From Myxocyprinus asiaticus (Eukaryota > Chordata > Actinopteri > Cypriniformes > Catostomidae): DNA of 64,000 nucleotides. Both the position numbers and the translations under genes were made by a program. The notes below the pieces were generated by a model, which did not search any database, was not told the DNA's origin, and saw nothing but the letters and a program-made list of their open reading frames with translations. Below are positions 45,519 through 55,437 of the stretch, in pieces (position 1 is the first letter of the stretch; each line of letters begins with the position of its first letter). The DNA is taken from assembly GCF_019703515.2 (NCBI RefSeq), contig NC_059368.1, forward strand, positions 30,125,289-30,189,288, written 5' to 3'.

Positions 45519-45529
45519 AATAATCTGGC
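45519..45529 (+). promoter_or_regulatory. candidate self-priming primer-binding site
   Basis: AATAATCTGGC, starting 2 nt after the 5' LTR, is the exact reverse complement of GCCAGATTATT in the 3' LTR (49,616-49,626), 31 nt after the start of the TATATATG box. In the 5' LTR the partner is GCCAGAGTATT (45,367-45,377), one mismatch. Tf1 and relatives prime reverse transcription by folding the mRNA 5' end onto such a site instead of using a tRNA. Confidence 0.65.
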
Positions 45530-45535
45530 CACAAC

Positions 45536-46500
45536 ATAGACCCAGCGGAGGATTCCACTCTTTGCTCCGCCCTTTCTCAGCAGGGAGTTCTGCTGGGACG
45601 TCAGCAAGACCAGATTGCTGCCGCTAACCAGGCTTTGGAGGCGATGGCCTCACGTCTCGCTGATCTCACCTTGTATGTGCAACAGTTCTGCCCATCTCCG
45701 ACTCTTGAATCTCCGCAGGTGGTTTCCTCACCAGCCCACGTGACGCCTGTGTATTCTGGACATTTTGAAGCCTGCATTCCATATCTTACCCCGTATTCAG
45801 GTAAGGCTGAATCCTGCAGCTCATTCATCTCACAGTGTTCCCTGTTCTTTACATTGCAACCCTCCATGTTCACCTCTGACACTATGAAGATGGCTTGTGT
45901 CATTACACTCCTCACCGGTAGGGCTGGTGAATTGGGCACTGCTATATGGGACAACTGACATCCCTGCTGCATTTCATATCAGACATTTTCATATCAAACA
46001 CCAATTGTTTGATCACTTTACTCAAGGTCAGGAGGCGGCGAGGATTTTGTCTGGACTCTCCCAAGGAGATTGACTTGTTGCGGATTATGCGATTGAGTTT
46101 CGCACTCTTGCTGCTTCTTGTGAATGGAATGATCACGCTATGAGAGATTGCTTTCTGCATGGGGTTTCTGATGACATTTTGGATGAGAATTATTCATTGG
46201 ATTTACCTCCACGCTACGACAATTTGGTGGATTTGGCTATTCGAGTTGATCAACGCCTCGCTCTACGTCACCATCATCACCGACGCCGCATTCCACCTGC
46301 TATGGTGGTAGATCATCCTGCCCGCTCTGCCTTGCCAGCCTACTCACCTGAACCTCAACCTGATCATGAACCCATGCAAGTCACCAGGACTCAAATCTCC
46401 CGTGGGAGAAACAGCGGTGCCTTATTAATGGACTGTGTCTGTATTGTGCTGCCCCGGGTCACCTTGCTGCCGCCTATTGGTTAAAGTCATCACTCTTCGG
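45536..46500 (+). pseudogene. gag of sushi-type element, broken
   Basis: The frame 45536-45958 is open, but the position expected for the start reads ATA. It holds PYLTPYSGKAESCSSFISQC and ACVITLLTGRAGELGTAIWD, the conserved gag core. After a frameshift, 46140-46484 gives RDCFLHGVSDDILDENYS and a His/Arg-rich stretch (RHHHHRRR). In the next frame near 46,430 a zinc knuckle reads CLYCAAPGHLAAAY: the first three ligands fit C-x2-C-x4-H, but the last cysteine is tyrosine. Gag would package the RNA into cytoplasmic particles. Confidence 0.8.
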
Positions 46501-46562
46501 TAGGAGAGGGGTTACTGCCAAGCGCAACACCTTTGGATAAATACCCTGGACTTCGGACACTT

Positions 46563-46860
46563 CTTCCGGCTCGACTGCAGTTTGGATCAGTCTGTCATAC
46601 TGTTTCTGCTTTGATTGACTCCAGCGCTGAGGGTAATTTTATGGACCTTGAACTAGCATCCAAATGGTGACTTCCCACGTTTCAGCTGGATGAACCTATC
46701 AACGCCAATACCCTGAATGGAACACCACTGTCCATTATCGCTCATTCCACTGAGCTGGTCATGTTTATCTCTGGGAATTATACAGAACAGTTGTCATTCC
46801 TCCTTATCCTGTCTCCATCAGCTCTGGTAGTATCGGGGTATCCTTGGTTGGTAAAGCACA
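46563..46860 (+). pseudogene. aspartic protease of sushi-type element
   Basis: SALIDSSAEGNF contains the active-site triad region, reading DSS where retroviral-type proteases have D-S/T-G. A stop follows SKW; then SPSALVVSGYPWLVKHNPH includes the family's GYPWL block. The protease would cut the polyprotein. The altered glycine and the stop predict loss of activity. Confidence 0.72.
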
Positions 46861-47087
46861 ACCCACACATCAAGTGTTGTTCTCTAATCAAGAACAACAC
46901 TGTGTCCTTATTGTCTGTCACACTGTCTTAACTCTGCTGTTTCCCCTGTCCAGTCTCGTGTTTCATTGCAGGATGAACCAGCAGACTTATCCGGAGTGCC
47001 GTCGACAAACCTTGATCTGAAGGCGGTGTTCAGCAAGTTCCACGCCGTGACCCTTTCTCCTCATCGCCCAATGACTGTGCTATTGAA

Positions 47088-48200
47088 TTGCTCCCTGGCA
47101 CTTCTCCACCTCAGGGGCAGCTGTATTCACTCTCGGCTCCTGAGAGGGATGTCATGAACAGGTTCAATGATTCTCTTGCAGCTGGTCTCATTCGTCCTTC
47201 CTCCTCGCCGGAAGGGGCGGGGTTCTTCTTCCTGGAGAAGAATGATGGCTCGCTTAGACCCTGTATAGATTATTGGGGGCTGAATGACATCACGGTAACG
47301 AATCGTTATCCTTTGCCATTTATGCCCTCAGACTTCGAACTCATGCAGGGGGCGTTGGTCTTTACAAAGTTGGACCTACGCAATACTTATCATCTTGTCT
47401 GAATTAGGGAGGGGGATGAGTGTAAGATGGCATTTAACACCCATAGGGGGCACTTCAAATATTTGTTCATGCCTTTCGGATTGGTCAACGCCTCTGCCGT
47501 CTTCCAGGGGCTCGTGAATGACATTCTTTCAGACATGGTCAAATGGTTAGTGTTCGTTTATCTAAATGATATTCTGATCTTCTCCCAGAATATCCAGGAC
47601 AATGTGCATCACATCAGGTGGGTGCTCCAGTGACTGTTAGAGAATCGGCTTTTCATCAAGATGGAGAAGTGTGCTTTTCATGTACATTCGGTTCCATTTC
47701 TGGGGTTCATAATTTTGTCTGAGGGAGTACGCATGGACCCAACTAAGGTAAGAACTGTTTCCGAATGGCCAACCCCAGATTCTCGCAAGGACTTGCAGAG
47801 GTTTCTGGGGTTCGCTACTTTTTATAGGAGGCTTATTAGGAATTGCAGACAGCTCGTCCCACGCATTGATTTTTGTTGGTCCCCGGTAGCCGAGGATGCT
47901 TTTTCAAAATTAAAGAACAGGTTTTCTACTGCACCTATTCTAATTACTCCCGATCCCACAAATCAGTTTGTGGTGGAGGTGGATGCATCTGAGGTTGGTG
48001 TCAGAGCAGTCCTGTCCCAGCTTTCCCCCTCTGATGAAAAGATACATTCGTGTGCTTTTTGTAGCATCATTTAAACCCAGCTGAACAGAATTACAACTTC
48101 TAACTAGTGACGCCACTTGCCCAAGGCAACCGAGAATTATTGGCTGTCCGGTTGGCCTTGGGCAAGTGGCGTCACTAGTTAGAGGGTTCGGGGGTACCTT
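47088..48200 (+). pseudogene. reverse transcriptase / RNase H of sushi-type element
   Basis: One frame runs from 47088 to 48071 with two TGA stops (47,400-47,402 and 47,631-47,633). RT blocks: [61 protein letters not shown], then the active site as YLND where YxDD is required. RNase H starts with [18 protein letters not shown]. Both TGA codons lie where arginine CGA would fit the family, the mark of CpG decay in methylated DNA. A palindromic duplication at 48,099-48,183 breaks the RNase H frame. Confidence 0.87.
48099..48183. repeat. perfect 29-nt inverted duplication in the RNase H gene
   Basis: Arms 48099-48127 and 48155-48183 are exact reverse complements; a further AACCG/CGGTT pair lies just inside, after a one-base slip. 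The right arm is the normal coding sequence (the family's LALGKWRH-like region); the left arm replaces normal sequence before NRELLAV. This is an inverted copy made by strand switching. Confidence 0.92.
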
Positions 48201-48202
48201 TC

Positions 48203-49094
48203 ATGGTCTGGACAGATCATAAGAACCTAGAGTATATTCGTAGTGCCAAATGTCTCAACTCAAGGCAGGCCTGCTGGGCATTATTTTTCACACGCTTTAA
48301 TTTAGTGCTGTTGTATCACCCGGGCTCTAAAAACATCAAGCCCGACTCTCTCTCTCGATGTTTTGATGTCAAGACTTCCACTGTCCCACCGGATACAATT
48401 CTACCCTCCACTCGTGTGGTAGGCATGGTATCCTGGGAGGTAGAGGCCAAAGTGCGCACGGCGCTACGCAACACCGCGTCTCCAGCCACATGCCCAGTGG
48501 GTCGGTTATTTGTTCCGCGATCTCTCCAGATGCATGTCCTACAGTGTGGTCACTCATCTAATGTCGCTTGTCATCCTGGGGTGACTCGTACCCAGATACT
48601 CATTAGACAACAATTCTGGTGGCTATCACTAGCGCAGGACATACATCGCTTCGTTGCAGCTTGCCCCATTTGCACGACTAACAAAACATCTTGTGAACCC
48701 CCAGCCAGGCGACTCCAACTGCTGCCGGACCATGGTCGCACATAGCCATGGATTTTGTAACTGGTCTCTCCCCCCCCACCCCCATAGCAACACAGTCGTT
48801 TTGATTGTAGTGGACCGGTTCTCGAAGGTGGCTCACTTATTCCCCTCCCCAAATCGCCTTCAGCGAGGGAGACAGCGGTAGCAGTCATTAATCACGTCTT
48901 ATGCATTCATGGCCTCCTGGTCAACGTGGTTTCTGACAGAGGCCCCCGATTTGTGTCACGTTTGGGCAGAGTTCTCTCGACATCTGGGGGCTACAGTGAG
49001 TTTGTCCTCTGGGTTCCATCCCCAAACAAATGGGCAAGCTGAGCAGCCTCGATTACCAGCACCCGTCTGCCGATGCATCTGGAAAGCTGCCTGA
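48203..49094 (+). pseudogene. RNase H end and integrase of sushi-type element, frameshifted
   Basis: 48203-48745: RNase H end (WTDHKNLEYIRSAK, HPGSKNIKPDSLSR), then the integrase zinc-binding region (HSSNVACHPGVTRT and CPICTTNK giving His-His-Cys-Cys). The core follows in pieces: AMDFVTGLS (first Asp), [24 protein letters not shown] (second Asp) in one frame, and [14 protein letters not shown] (Glu) in another. The three catalytic residues can be read, but at least two frameshifts separate them. Integrase would join the cDNA to the genome. Confidence 0.82.
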
Positions 49095-49279
49095 GAAGTC
49101 CTCATGCAGAATGGTTCTCGCATTAAGAGGTCTGCGGACTGGCACCGGGTTAAGGCCCCAACTTATGTGTGTGGGCAGAAGGTTGAAAAGGTTGGAGAGG
49201 GATGTCAATGTTAGGCAGTGGGGCAGAGGGTTCCAGAACCTGGTCAACTGAGAGGGCTATGGACCTGAGGAGAGGTGTT

Positions 49280-49391
49280 AGGTCCCGGCTCAGGACATCC
49301 TGGACCGCATCCTCATAGATGAGTTTAACCTCCGGCAAGGTCATTTTTCTGGGGACGCCTCCTGGAGCCCCTGGGGGGAGGAGGTGGGGAG
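49280..49391 (+). pseudogene. chromodomain-like C-terminal tail and polypurine tract
   Basis: The frame reads AQDILDRILIDEFN, which resembles the end of the integrase chromodomain in sushi-type elements (a W-x-P-x-x-x-I-L-D-x-x-L-I-x-x-F pattern). The aromatic cage part upstream is deleted or unreadable. A purine run GGGGGGAGGAGGTGGGGAGG (about 49,373-49,392) directly precedes the 3' LTR and fits the plus-strand primer. Confidence 0.55.
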
Positions 49392-49395
49392 GTAC

Positions 49396-50018
49396 TGTCA
49401 TGGTTCTGGTAAGCTCACAGGTTTGTTTTGTTTGTTTTGTAATTTTCTCTCCCTCATGTTTCGCAGGCGCGCTCGACTGGCATGATCGGCATTTCCATGG
49501 GAACGTTCATTGTTCTCAGGGTGGTGCCGATCATGCCACTGATTGTTTGTCAAGCAACACTTGTTCCAGCCTGAGTGCACTCCATATATATGCCCTCATG
49601 TTTCTCTGTATTTTTGCCAGATTATTATGCTAAGTTGAGTACTAACCTTGCACTCCTTGTCTAGCTGGTCCTGTCTTGTCACTCTGTTGGCTTGCTCACA
49701 TTGTTCGGGTTGTGGTTTGCCTTCCAGTCTTCACTGAGTTCAGCCTGGCAATCCACAAAGGAATTCCACTCTATGCCCGCGTGCCGGGGATCTACACTTC
49801 TGCTGTTGCTTGCATTGTCCGCTGGACATCTCTCTCATCACCAAGCTTCTATGGAAGATTCTGCCAAGCTCCTTCTGACTTCCACGATGCACACACTCCA
49901 CTGACGAACACATTACTTTCTACTCTGCATGGTGGCGCATTACTGACTTTATTAATAAATATTTTTGGAACTGTTACCTCTGCTACTGGGTCATTCTGTC
50001 CAGCACCTACATGTTACA
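49396..50018 (+). repeat. 3' LTR of the sushi-type element, 623 bp
   Basis: Begins TGTCATGGTTCTGGTAAG and ends CACCTACATGTTACA. A TATATATG box is at 49,585 and AATAAA at about 49,953. It keeps about 280 bp missing from the 5' LTR, so it better represents the ancestral LTR. Confidence 0.88.
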
Positions 50019-50348
50019 ATATATATATATACACACACATTGAGAGGAGGCAAGCTAATGCATAAAGCTGACATAATAAAAATTATTTTCTTTGAAATAA
50101 AATACAATATATCTGGCAGAGTTTTTTTTATTTTTTATTCAGTTACAAGAATGATGTTGTTTAAATACATTTTACTCACAAAACATGTCTTAGAATATCA
50201 GCCATTTATTAAAGCATTCCAGTGGATAACACTTGCAACTAAGTCATAATTTCCCTGAAGATTTGTATCAATGGTATTTCTTTAACAACAGACACTGTTT
50301 CGTAGACACTTTTACTGCACTCTCTGATTCATTACTTGCAATGTATGA

Positions 50349-50350
<2 letters not shown>
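50019..50350. other. no gene seen (50.0-50.35 kb)
   Basis: AT-rich flank that starts with a short (TA)n(CA)n run at 50,019-50,040. Confidence 0.55.

Positions 50351-50387
<37 letters not shown>
50351..50387 (+). repeat. (TC)18 microsatellite
   Basis: Uninterrupted TC dinucleotides. Confidence 0.95.
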
Positions 50388-50391
<4 letters not shown>

Positions 50392-50965
50392 ACTTTCTCT
50401 CTCAATCACACATTCACTCCCTGTCTGTGGCAGTAAAGTCACAAGTAATGGATGGAAGCCTGAAAAAGCTGCAGAGATCCCAGGGTTTCATGCTTGACAC
50501 TTGTGCTCATTCACAAAAATATTTATTTTATAAATGTGTAAATGTCAATTTGTGTGCTGTTTGGGGAGTTTGTTTTTCACCCGCAGTATCAGCTGTCATT
50601 GGTTTTAAAGCGACTTTAATAATATTAATTATAATGCATAATGATGTCCAGTATAAGTCAGTTAAAAGGAACCAAGTTCTGGTTTGTTTTTTCAATAAAG
50701 GGGTAATTGAGCCTAATACTGATGTTGCTGTGGGGTACATAAGACAAAAAATGTTGGGAAACACAATATTTACAGTATAAGGGCCATAAAGCTATAGACC
50801 AACCCAAACAATACACCCTAAAATAAAACTTTTTTTTTACATACTTATAATTTTAAAAGTATTTGCTTTATTCACTGTATGAATCGCTTTTCCAATTGAG
50901 GACGTCCCGGAATGTCCCAAACGTCAGTTGTTATCAAATTATGCTCACTTTTGGGGACACTCACG

Positions 50966-50969
<4 letters not shown>
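50388..50969. other. no gene seen (50.4-51.0 kb)
   Basis: A 117-codon open frame (50427-50780) has no recognisable domain and no signs of a host exon. Confidence 0.5.

Positions 50970-51024
<55 letters not shown>
50970..51024 (+). repeat. (AC)27 microsatellite
   Basis: AC dinucleotides preceded by CACGCACGC. Confidence 0.95.
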
Positions 51025-51027
<3 letters not shown>

Positions 51028-51499
51028 CATTTAGGAACATTCCAAACTGTCATATCATCAGATGCATATGTGAAACATTAACTGTTCTGCTTTTGGCACA
51101 TACTCCATGCATATTACCTGTTTATCAGCTCATTTACTGTAGGTTTCCACACTGGTGCTTCAGCACTATACCCACCCTTTCTCATAACTCATTGTCTCTG
51201 GGTCTGATGGTCAAAAAACACATGTGCAAGTCTGATGTAAACATCAGGTAGACCACATTAAAAGGTTCTCATAACTCTTCGTGTTTATAGCCCACAAGGG
51301 TTTGGATGATTTTCCAGAGTAAACAACATAACTTCTACTGAAAGAAAAAAGGTCATTGGCTGGGGAAAAATGTTGACCATGGACATCTTGTAAAATGCAA
51401 TCAAAAACACATTTCCAGTGGCATAAAAATCTTGGTGTGTTCCAGTGGATAACAAACCACATTAGCCCAATGAATGATCAGAGGCCATGAATTACAGAG

Positions 51500-51780
51500 T
51501 TTTTACCATGGTTAAATGTTGTCATTATTTATTTACACACCCTTTATGAAACTCCAAACCTGTATGCTGTTAGTTTTTCCATAGAAAAAAATAAATAAAA
51601 AATGTAGGAATCTTTAAGCAGGTTTTTTTTTTTTCTTAATATGACAAGTGACATCTGTCAAGATCCCAACAGAACAAAACAAAAAACACCCCAAAAAAAA
51701 ACACTAAAAAGTAAACTATGCGACTCGTGCGCTATATAATTTTTAATTTAAAACTAGATAGTAAATTTTGAAGACACACC
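51500..51780 (+). repeat. fold-back MITE relic (Angel-like), left part
   Basis: TTGTCATTATTTATTTACAC and GAAACTCCAAACCTGTATG at 51,518-51,570, then ATGCGACTCGTGCGCTATAT near 51,718, follow the family order. The continuation (AAGCCATACAACAGTTTTGT...) is found 2 kb away, after the element at 51.8-53.8 kb. Confidence 0.55.
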
Positions 51781-53791
51781 TTATGTTGGCTTGACAAAGT
51801 CTTGTCTGAAAGTTTAAAATAGTTTGAAGAGTTGGAAGTTTGAAGGTCTTACAGTCAGACAGACAGAAGGAACATCATACAGATAGGCAGCCAGCTGCAA
51901 GAAGTCCTATGCAACCCTATCCCTTGCTTGTTTTTCTGAATGGCAAATTGGTTGCTAGGGTAACCCCATTTGGTTGCAAGGCAGTTACCAAGGTGATACT
52001 GAAAAGGCTCCTTGCTATCCTGAGTCAAATGAATGACTATGATCTATGAATTCCGACTATGAATCTCTATGATGTTCTGGTGCTGAGATATGGGATTTGT
52101 TACATGGTTGCTAGGGTAACCACATATGGTTGCTAGGCAGTTACCAAGGTGATACTTAGCAAGGCTCCTTGTCATCCTGAGTGAAATAAGTCAACCCAGA
52201 AGTCTCTATGATGTTCTGGTGCAGAGATATGTGATTTGTTACTTTGTTGCTAGGGTAACCCCATCTGGTTGCTAGGCAGTTACCAAGGTGATACTTAACA
52301 TGGCTTATTGCCATCACGAGTAAAATAAGTCAACTCAGAAGTCTCTACGATGTTCTGGTGCAGAAATATATGATTTGTTACTTGGTTGCTAGTGTAACCT
52401 CATCATGTTGCTAAGCAGTTGCCAGGGTGATACTATTCAAAGCTCCTTGCCATCCTGAGTGAAATAAGTCAACCCAGAAGTCTCTATGATGTTCTGGTGC
52501 AGAGATATGTGATTTGTTACTTTGTTGCTAGGGTAACCCCATCTGGTTGCTAGGCAGTTACCAAGGTGATACTTAACATGGCTTATTGCCATCATGAGTA
52601 AAATAAGTCAACTCAGAAGTCTCTACGATGTTCTGGTGCAGAAATATATGATTTGTTACTTGGTTGCTAGTGTAACCCCATCATGTTGCTAAGCAGTTGC
52701 CAGGGTGATACTATTCAAAGCTCCTTGCCATCCTGAGTGAAATAAGTCAGCCCAGAAGTCTCTACGATGTTCTGGTGCAGAGATATGTGTTTTGTTACTT
52801 GGTTGCTAGGATAAGCCCATGTGGTTCTAGGCAGTTACCAAGGTGATACTTAACATGACTCCTTGCTATCCTGAGTGAAATAAGTCAGTCCGGAAGTCTC
52901 TACAGCATTCTGATCCTGAGATAACAATCTTAGTGATTTTGAATGGAAGTCAATGGTGTTTGGTTGCTAGGGTGCTCTAAATGGTTGCTAGGGCGTGGCT
53001 AAGTAGTCCCCATGATGATACTTGAAGACTGATTGCTCACCCAATTAAAACAAGCCAACTGTCATGTGCCTAGGACATTCTGATCCGAAGATATCACACT
53101 CTAAGTGAAAGCAATAGTGTTGGTTGCTAGGGTGCTCTAAATGGTTGCCAGGTTGTGGCTAGTCAGTGAACAGAGATATTCTTATTAGCTGCTTACTAAC
53201 CTGACTCATAAGAGCCAATCCTTAAGAGTTTACGACATTCTGTTCTGAAGATATCCTTCCGAGACATTTTGAATGGAAGTTAACAGGGGGTGGTTGCTAG
53301 GGTCCCATAAATGGTTGTTAGAGCGTGGCTATGCCATTTCCAAGGTGATCCTTAAAGACCGATTGGTAGCCCGATTGAAATGAGTGCGCCCCCATGTATC
53401 TATGTCATTCTGATTGGGAGATATGATTTGACAACTTTCTTGCATTGACTGCAATAGTAGGGGAAAAAAAATTTCATTGGCGAGACCCTTGCCATAGTAT
53501 GCCTATGGGAAATTTTTGGGATATTTTTTGCCCCCCAGGGGAGCACCGTACCCCCAATCCCTTAGAAAAATCATAGCACAGGTGTCGTCAATAGGCCAGT
53601 TGATTTGACACCTACTTCATGGGTCTACTACAAACGGTGCGGGACGAGTTAGGTACCGAAGTTTTGTACGGAATAAGAAGAAGAATAATAAGTATGTGAG
53701 ATTACAATAGTGATGCTTTGCTCCGCAAGCACCACTAATAATAAGCTTATGTGGTAGATCAGTTTGTTGGCTATGTCAAGCCAACATAATA
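51781..53791. mobile_element. inverted-repeat-bounded element carrying a tandem array
   Basis: The ends TTATGTTGGCTTGACAAAGT (51,784 region) and, inverted, GCTATGTCAAGCCAACATAA (53,771-53,790) match at 19 of 21 positions. Between them are about 10 tandem units built on GGTTGCTAGGGTAACC-like cores and a non-repetitive right segment (53,450-53,770) with CTCCGCAAGCACCACTAATA. No ORF is present. It lies inside an older MITE, whose halves flank it, so it is a real insertion. I do not recognise the superfamily, and the target duplication is unclear. Confidence 0.6.
51950..53450 (+). repeat. 139/162-bp tandem array with dimeric higher-order units
   Basis: Units begin with GGTTGCTAG at about 51,950, 52,106, 52,245, 52,384, 52,523, 52,662, 52,801, 52,962, 53,124 and 53,292. 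The middle five spacings are 139 bp; the last three are 161-168 bp. Units at 52,245 and 52,523 are nearly identical, as are those at 52,384 and 52,662, so 52,245-52,800 is two copies of a 278-bp dimer. Each 139-bp unit also contains a second GGTTGCTAGG-like half-core. Confidence 0.85.
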
Positions 53792-54115
53792 CATTTTCTA
53801 AAGCCATACAACAGTTTTGTGTGATGAAGAGCAATTATAATTTTTTTTTTTTTTTTTTTTTTGTCTTTTAAATCCAATGTGGTGCCAAAGACATTTAAAG
53901 TTGTGAAATTTGGTCACGAGACACTTGAGAACCAAGTTTGTGTTTGGTGTTATTAAGGTCCAACCTGCATGCCCCATGAACTATGAACTGACGTGTGGAA
54001 AATACCTGCATTATGATAAAAAAAAAAAAAAGAAATCATACAGGCTTTGAAAGACATGAACGCGAGTAAATGGTGAAAGAATTTTCATTTTTTGGTGAAC
54101 TATTCTTTTAAGGGG
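53792..54115 (+). repeat. fold-back MITE relic (Angel-like), right part
   Basis: Continues the relic at 51.5 kb: TAAAGCCATACAACAGTTTT, GTGTGATGAAGAGCAAT, and the tip TTTTCATTTTTTGGTGAACT at 54,080-54,099. A T24 run interrupts it near 53,840. Confidence 0.55.
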
Positions 54116-55024
54116 GTTTGTTAGGTATGACGTGAAGTGTAAAAATCACTGTAATGCTCGGCCGCAAGATTATTGCTTTTATAAAAACTGCAAAAACAGC
54201 AGCATGATAAAAGACATCAATCTTCAATAAAGTATTACATTTATTAATCATAATAAATAATCACAACAAAACCTTTTTTTTCAATCAGATTTCAGATTCT
54301 GAACTATTCGTTTCAAAATTATCTGTTTTTAAAAAAATAAAAAACATAAATGGAAAAGGGATTGTTCATCAGTGAGAGCCGATCAACTAATTTACGAAGA
54401 GTGTGATAGAGTTAAATGATCCGTTTGCTGTTTGTTGATTTTCCCTTTAAAAGTTCCTCTACACCTGATCTTAATATGAGCTCAGGGGTTCTTCTGAATG
54501 AAAAACATCTCAATTGGTGGAATGCATGACTAAGCCAAACACTGTAGCATTTATGGCCCTGCTCCCTCATCTTATGTTCTATAAATTTTTTTACTCCAAT
54601 AATTTCCTTCACTTTTCGTGTGACCTAGTGATTGTATGCATGCTTATGGCCCACAACCCTGTTCTATAAAGACCAGTATTGCAAAATAAACTTAAAACTG
54701 TTTTTTTTTTTTCTTTTTTTCAGTCTGTGCCAGCAACCATTTAGTTATTAGAGCAGATTTTTTGTTTCTTCACTAGAGCTCTGCCAATTTGGCTTCAGTA
54801 ACCATGGCGATTAAAGCCCTAGTGATGTAATCCTCAGGAAGCCTCCCAGTTGGCTGGTGCTAAATCGAAGATCACAGCGGCGATGCTGTGGCTTAATTGG
54901 CTGTGAACATTTGTGGGTCTTGTGTTTGGGAAGTAGATATGGACCTCCACACACACAAAACACAAACAGCTACTCTGGATGGATGGATCTACAGCAGATT
55001 GATGGTTGAATAGAATTCTTCATT
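54116..55024. other. no gene seen (54.1-55.0 kb)
   Basis: AT-rich, no supported feature. Confidence 0.5.
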
Positions 55025-55040
55025 AAAAAGGATGAAAATG

Positions 55041-55437
55041 CCACCTTTGGAGTAGCGAGTTCGAATCCAGGACATGCTGAGTGACTCCAACCAGGTCTCC
55101 TAAGCAACTAAATTGGCCCGGTTGCTAGGGAGGGTAGAGTCATATGGGGTAACCTCCTCGTGGTCGCTATAATGTGGTTCTCGCTCTCGGTGGGGTGCGT
55201 GGTGAGTTGTGCGTGGATGCCGTGGAGAATAGCGTGGGCCTCCACACGTGCTTCATCTCCGCGGTAATGCGCTCAACAAGCCACATGATAAGATGCACGG
55301 ATTGACGGTCTCAGACGCGGAGGCAACTGAGATTCATCCTCTGCCACCCAGATTGAGGTGAGTCACTACACCACCACAAAGACTTAGGGTGCATTGGGAA
55401 TTGGACATTCCTAATTGGGGAGGAAAAGGGGAGAAAA
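55041..55437 (+). mobile_element. tRNA-related SINE with perfect 16-bp target duplication
   Basis: Near the 5' end GCGAGTTCGAATCC (55,057-55,070) is a B-box match; the A box is missing, so the head is truncated or diverged. The body (ACTCCAACCAGGTCTCCTAA, CCTCCTCGTGGTCGCTATAA, GGATTGACGGTCTCAGACGC) matches a SINE family I know from ostariophysan and other fish genomes. It ends in an A-rich tail. AAAAAGGATGAAAATG is present exactly on both sides (55,025-55,040 and 55,438-55,453), showing insertion by LINE machinery. Confidence 0.85.

Larger units (their letters stand above)
45173..50018 (+). mobile_element. Ty3/Gypsy retrotransposon, Tf1/sushi type, full length but defective
   Basis: Order: 5' LTR (45173-45517), self-priming site (45519-45529), gag (about 45536-46500), protease (about 46560-46860), reverse transcriptase and RNase H (47088-48400), integrase (48450-49100), a chromodomain-like tail (about 49280-49390), polypurine tract and 3' LTR (49396-50018). 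Protein order PR-RT-RH-IN and the C-terminal tail fit the vertebrate sushi (chromovirus) lineage. The ORFs carry stops, frameshifts, an altered RT active site and an inverted duplication. Possible target duplication: ATATT before and ATATA after. It inserted at the right edge of the Tc1-like element. Confidence 0.9.

Noticed and set aside
51950..53450. CRISPR-like array (regular repeats)
   Set aside because: Units are contiguous 139-168 bp tandem repeats without unique spacers, and the genome is vertebrate.
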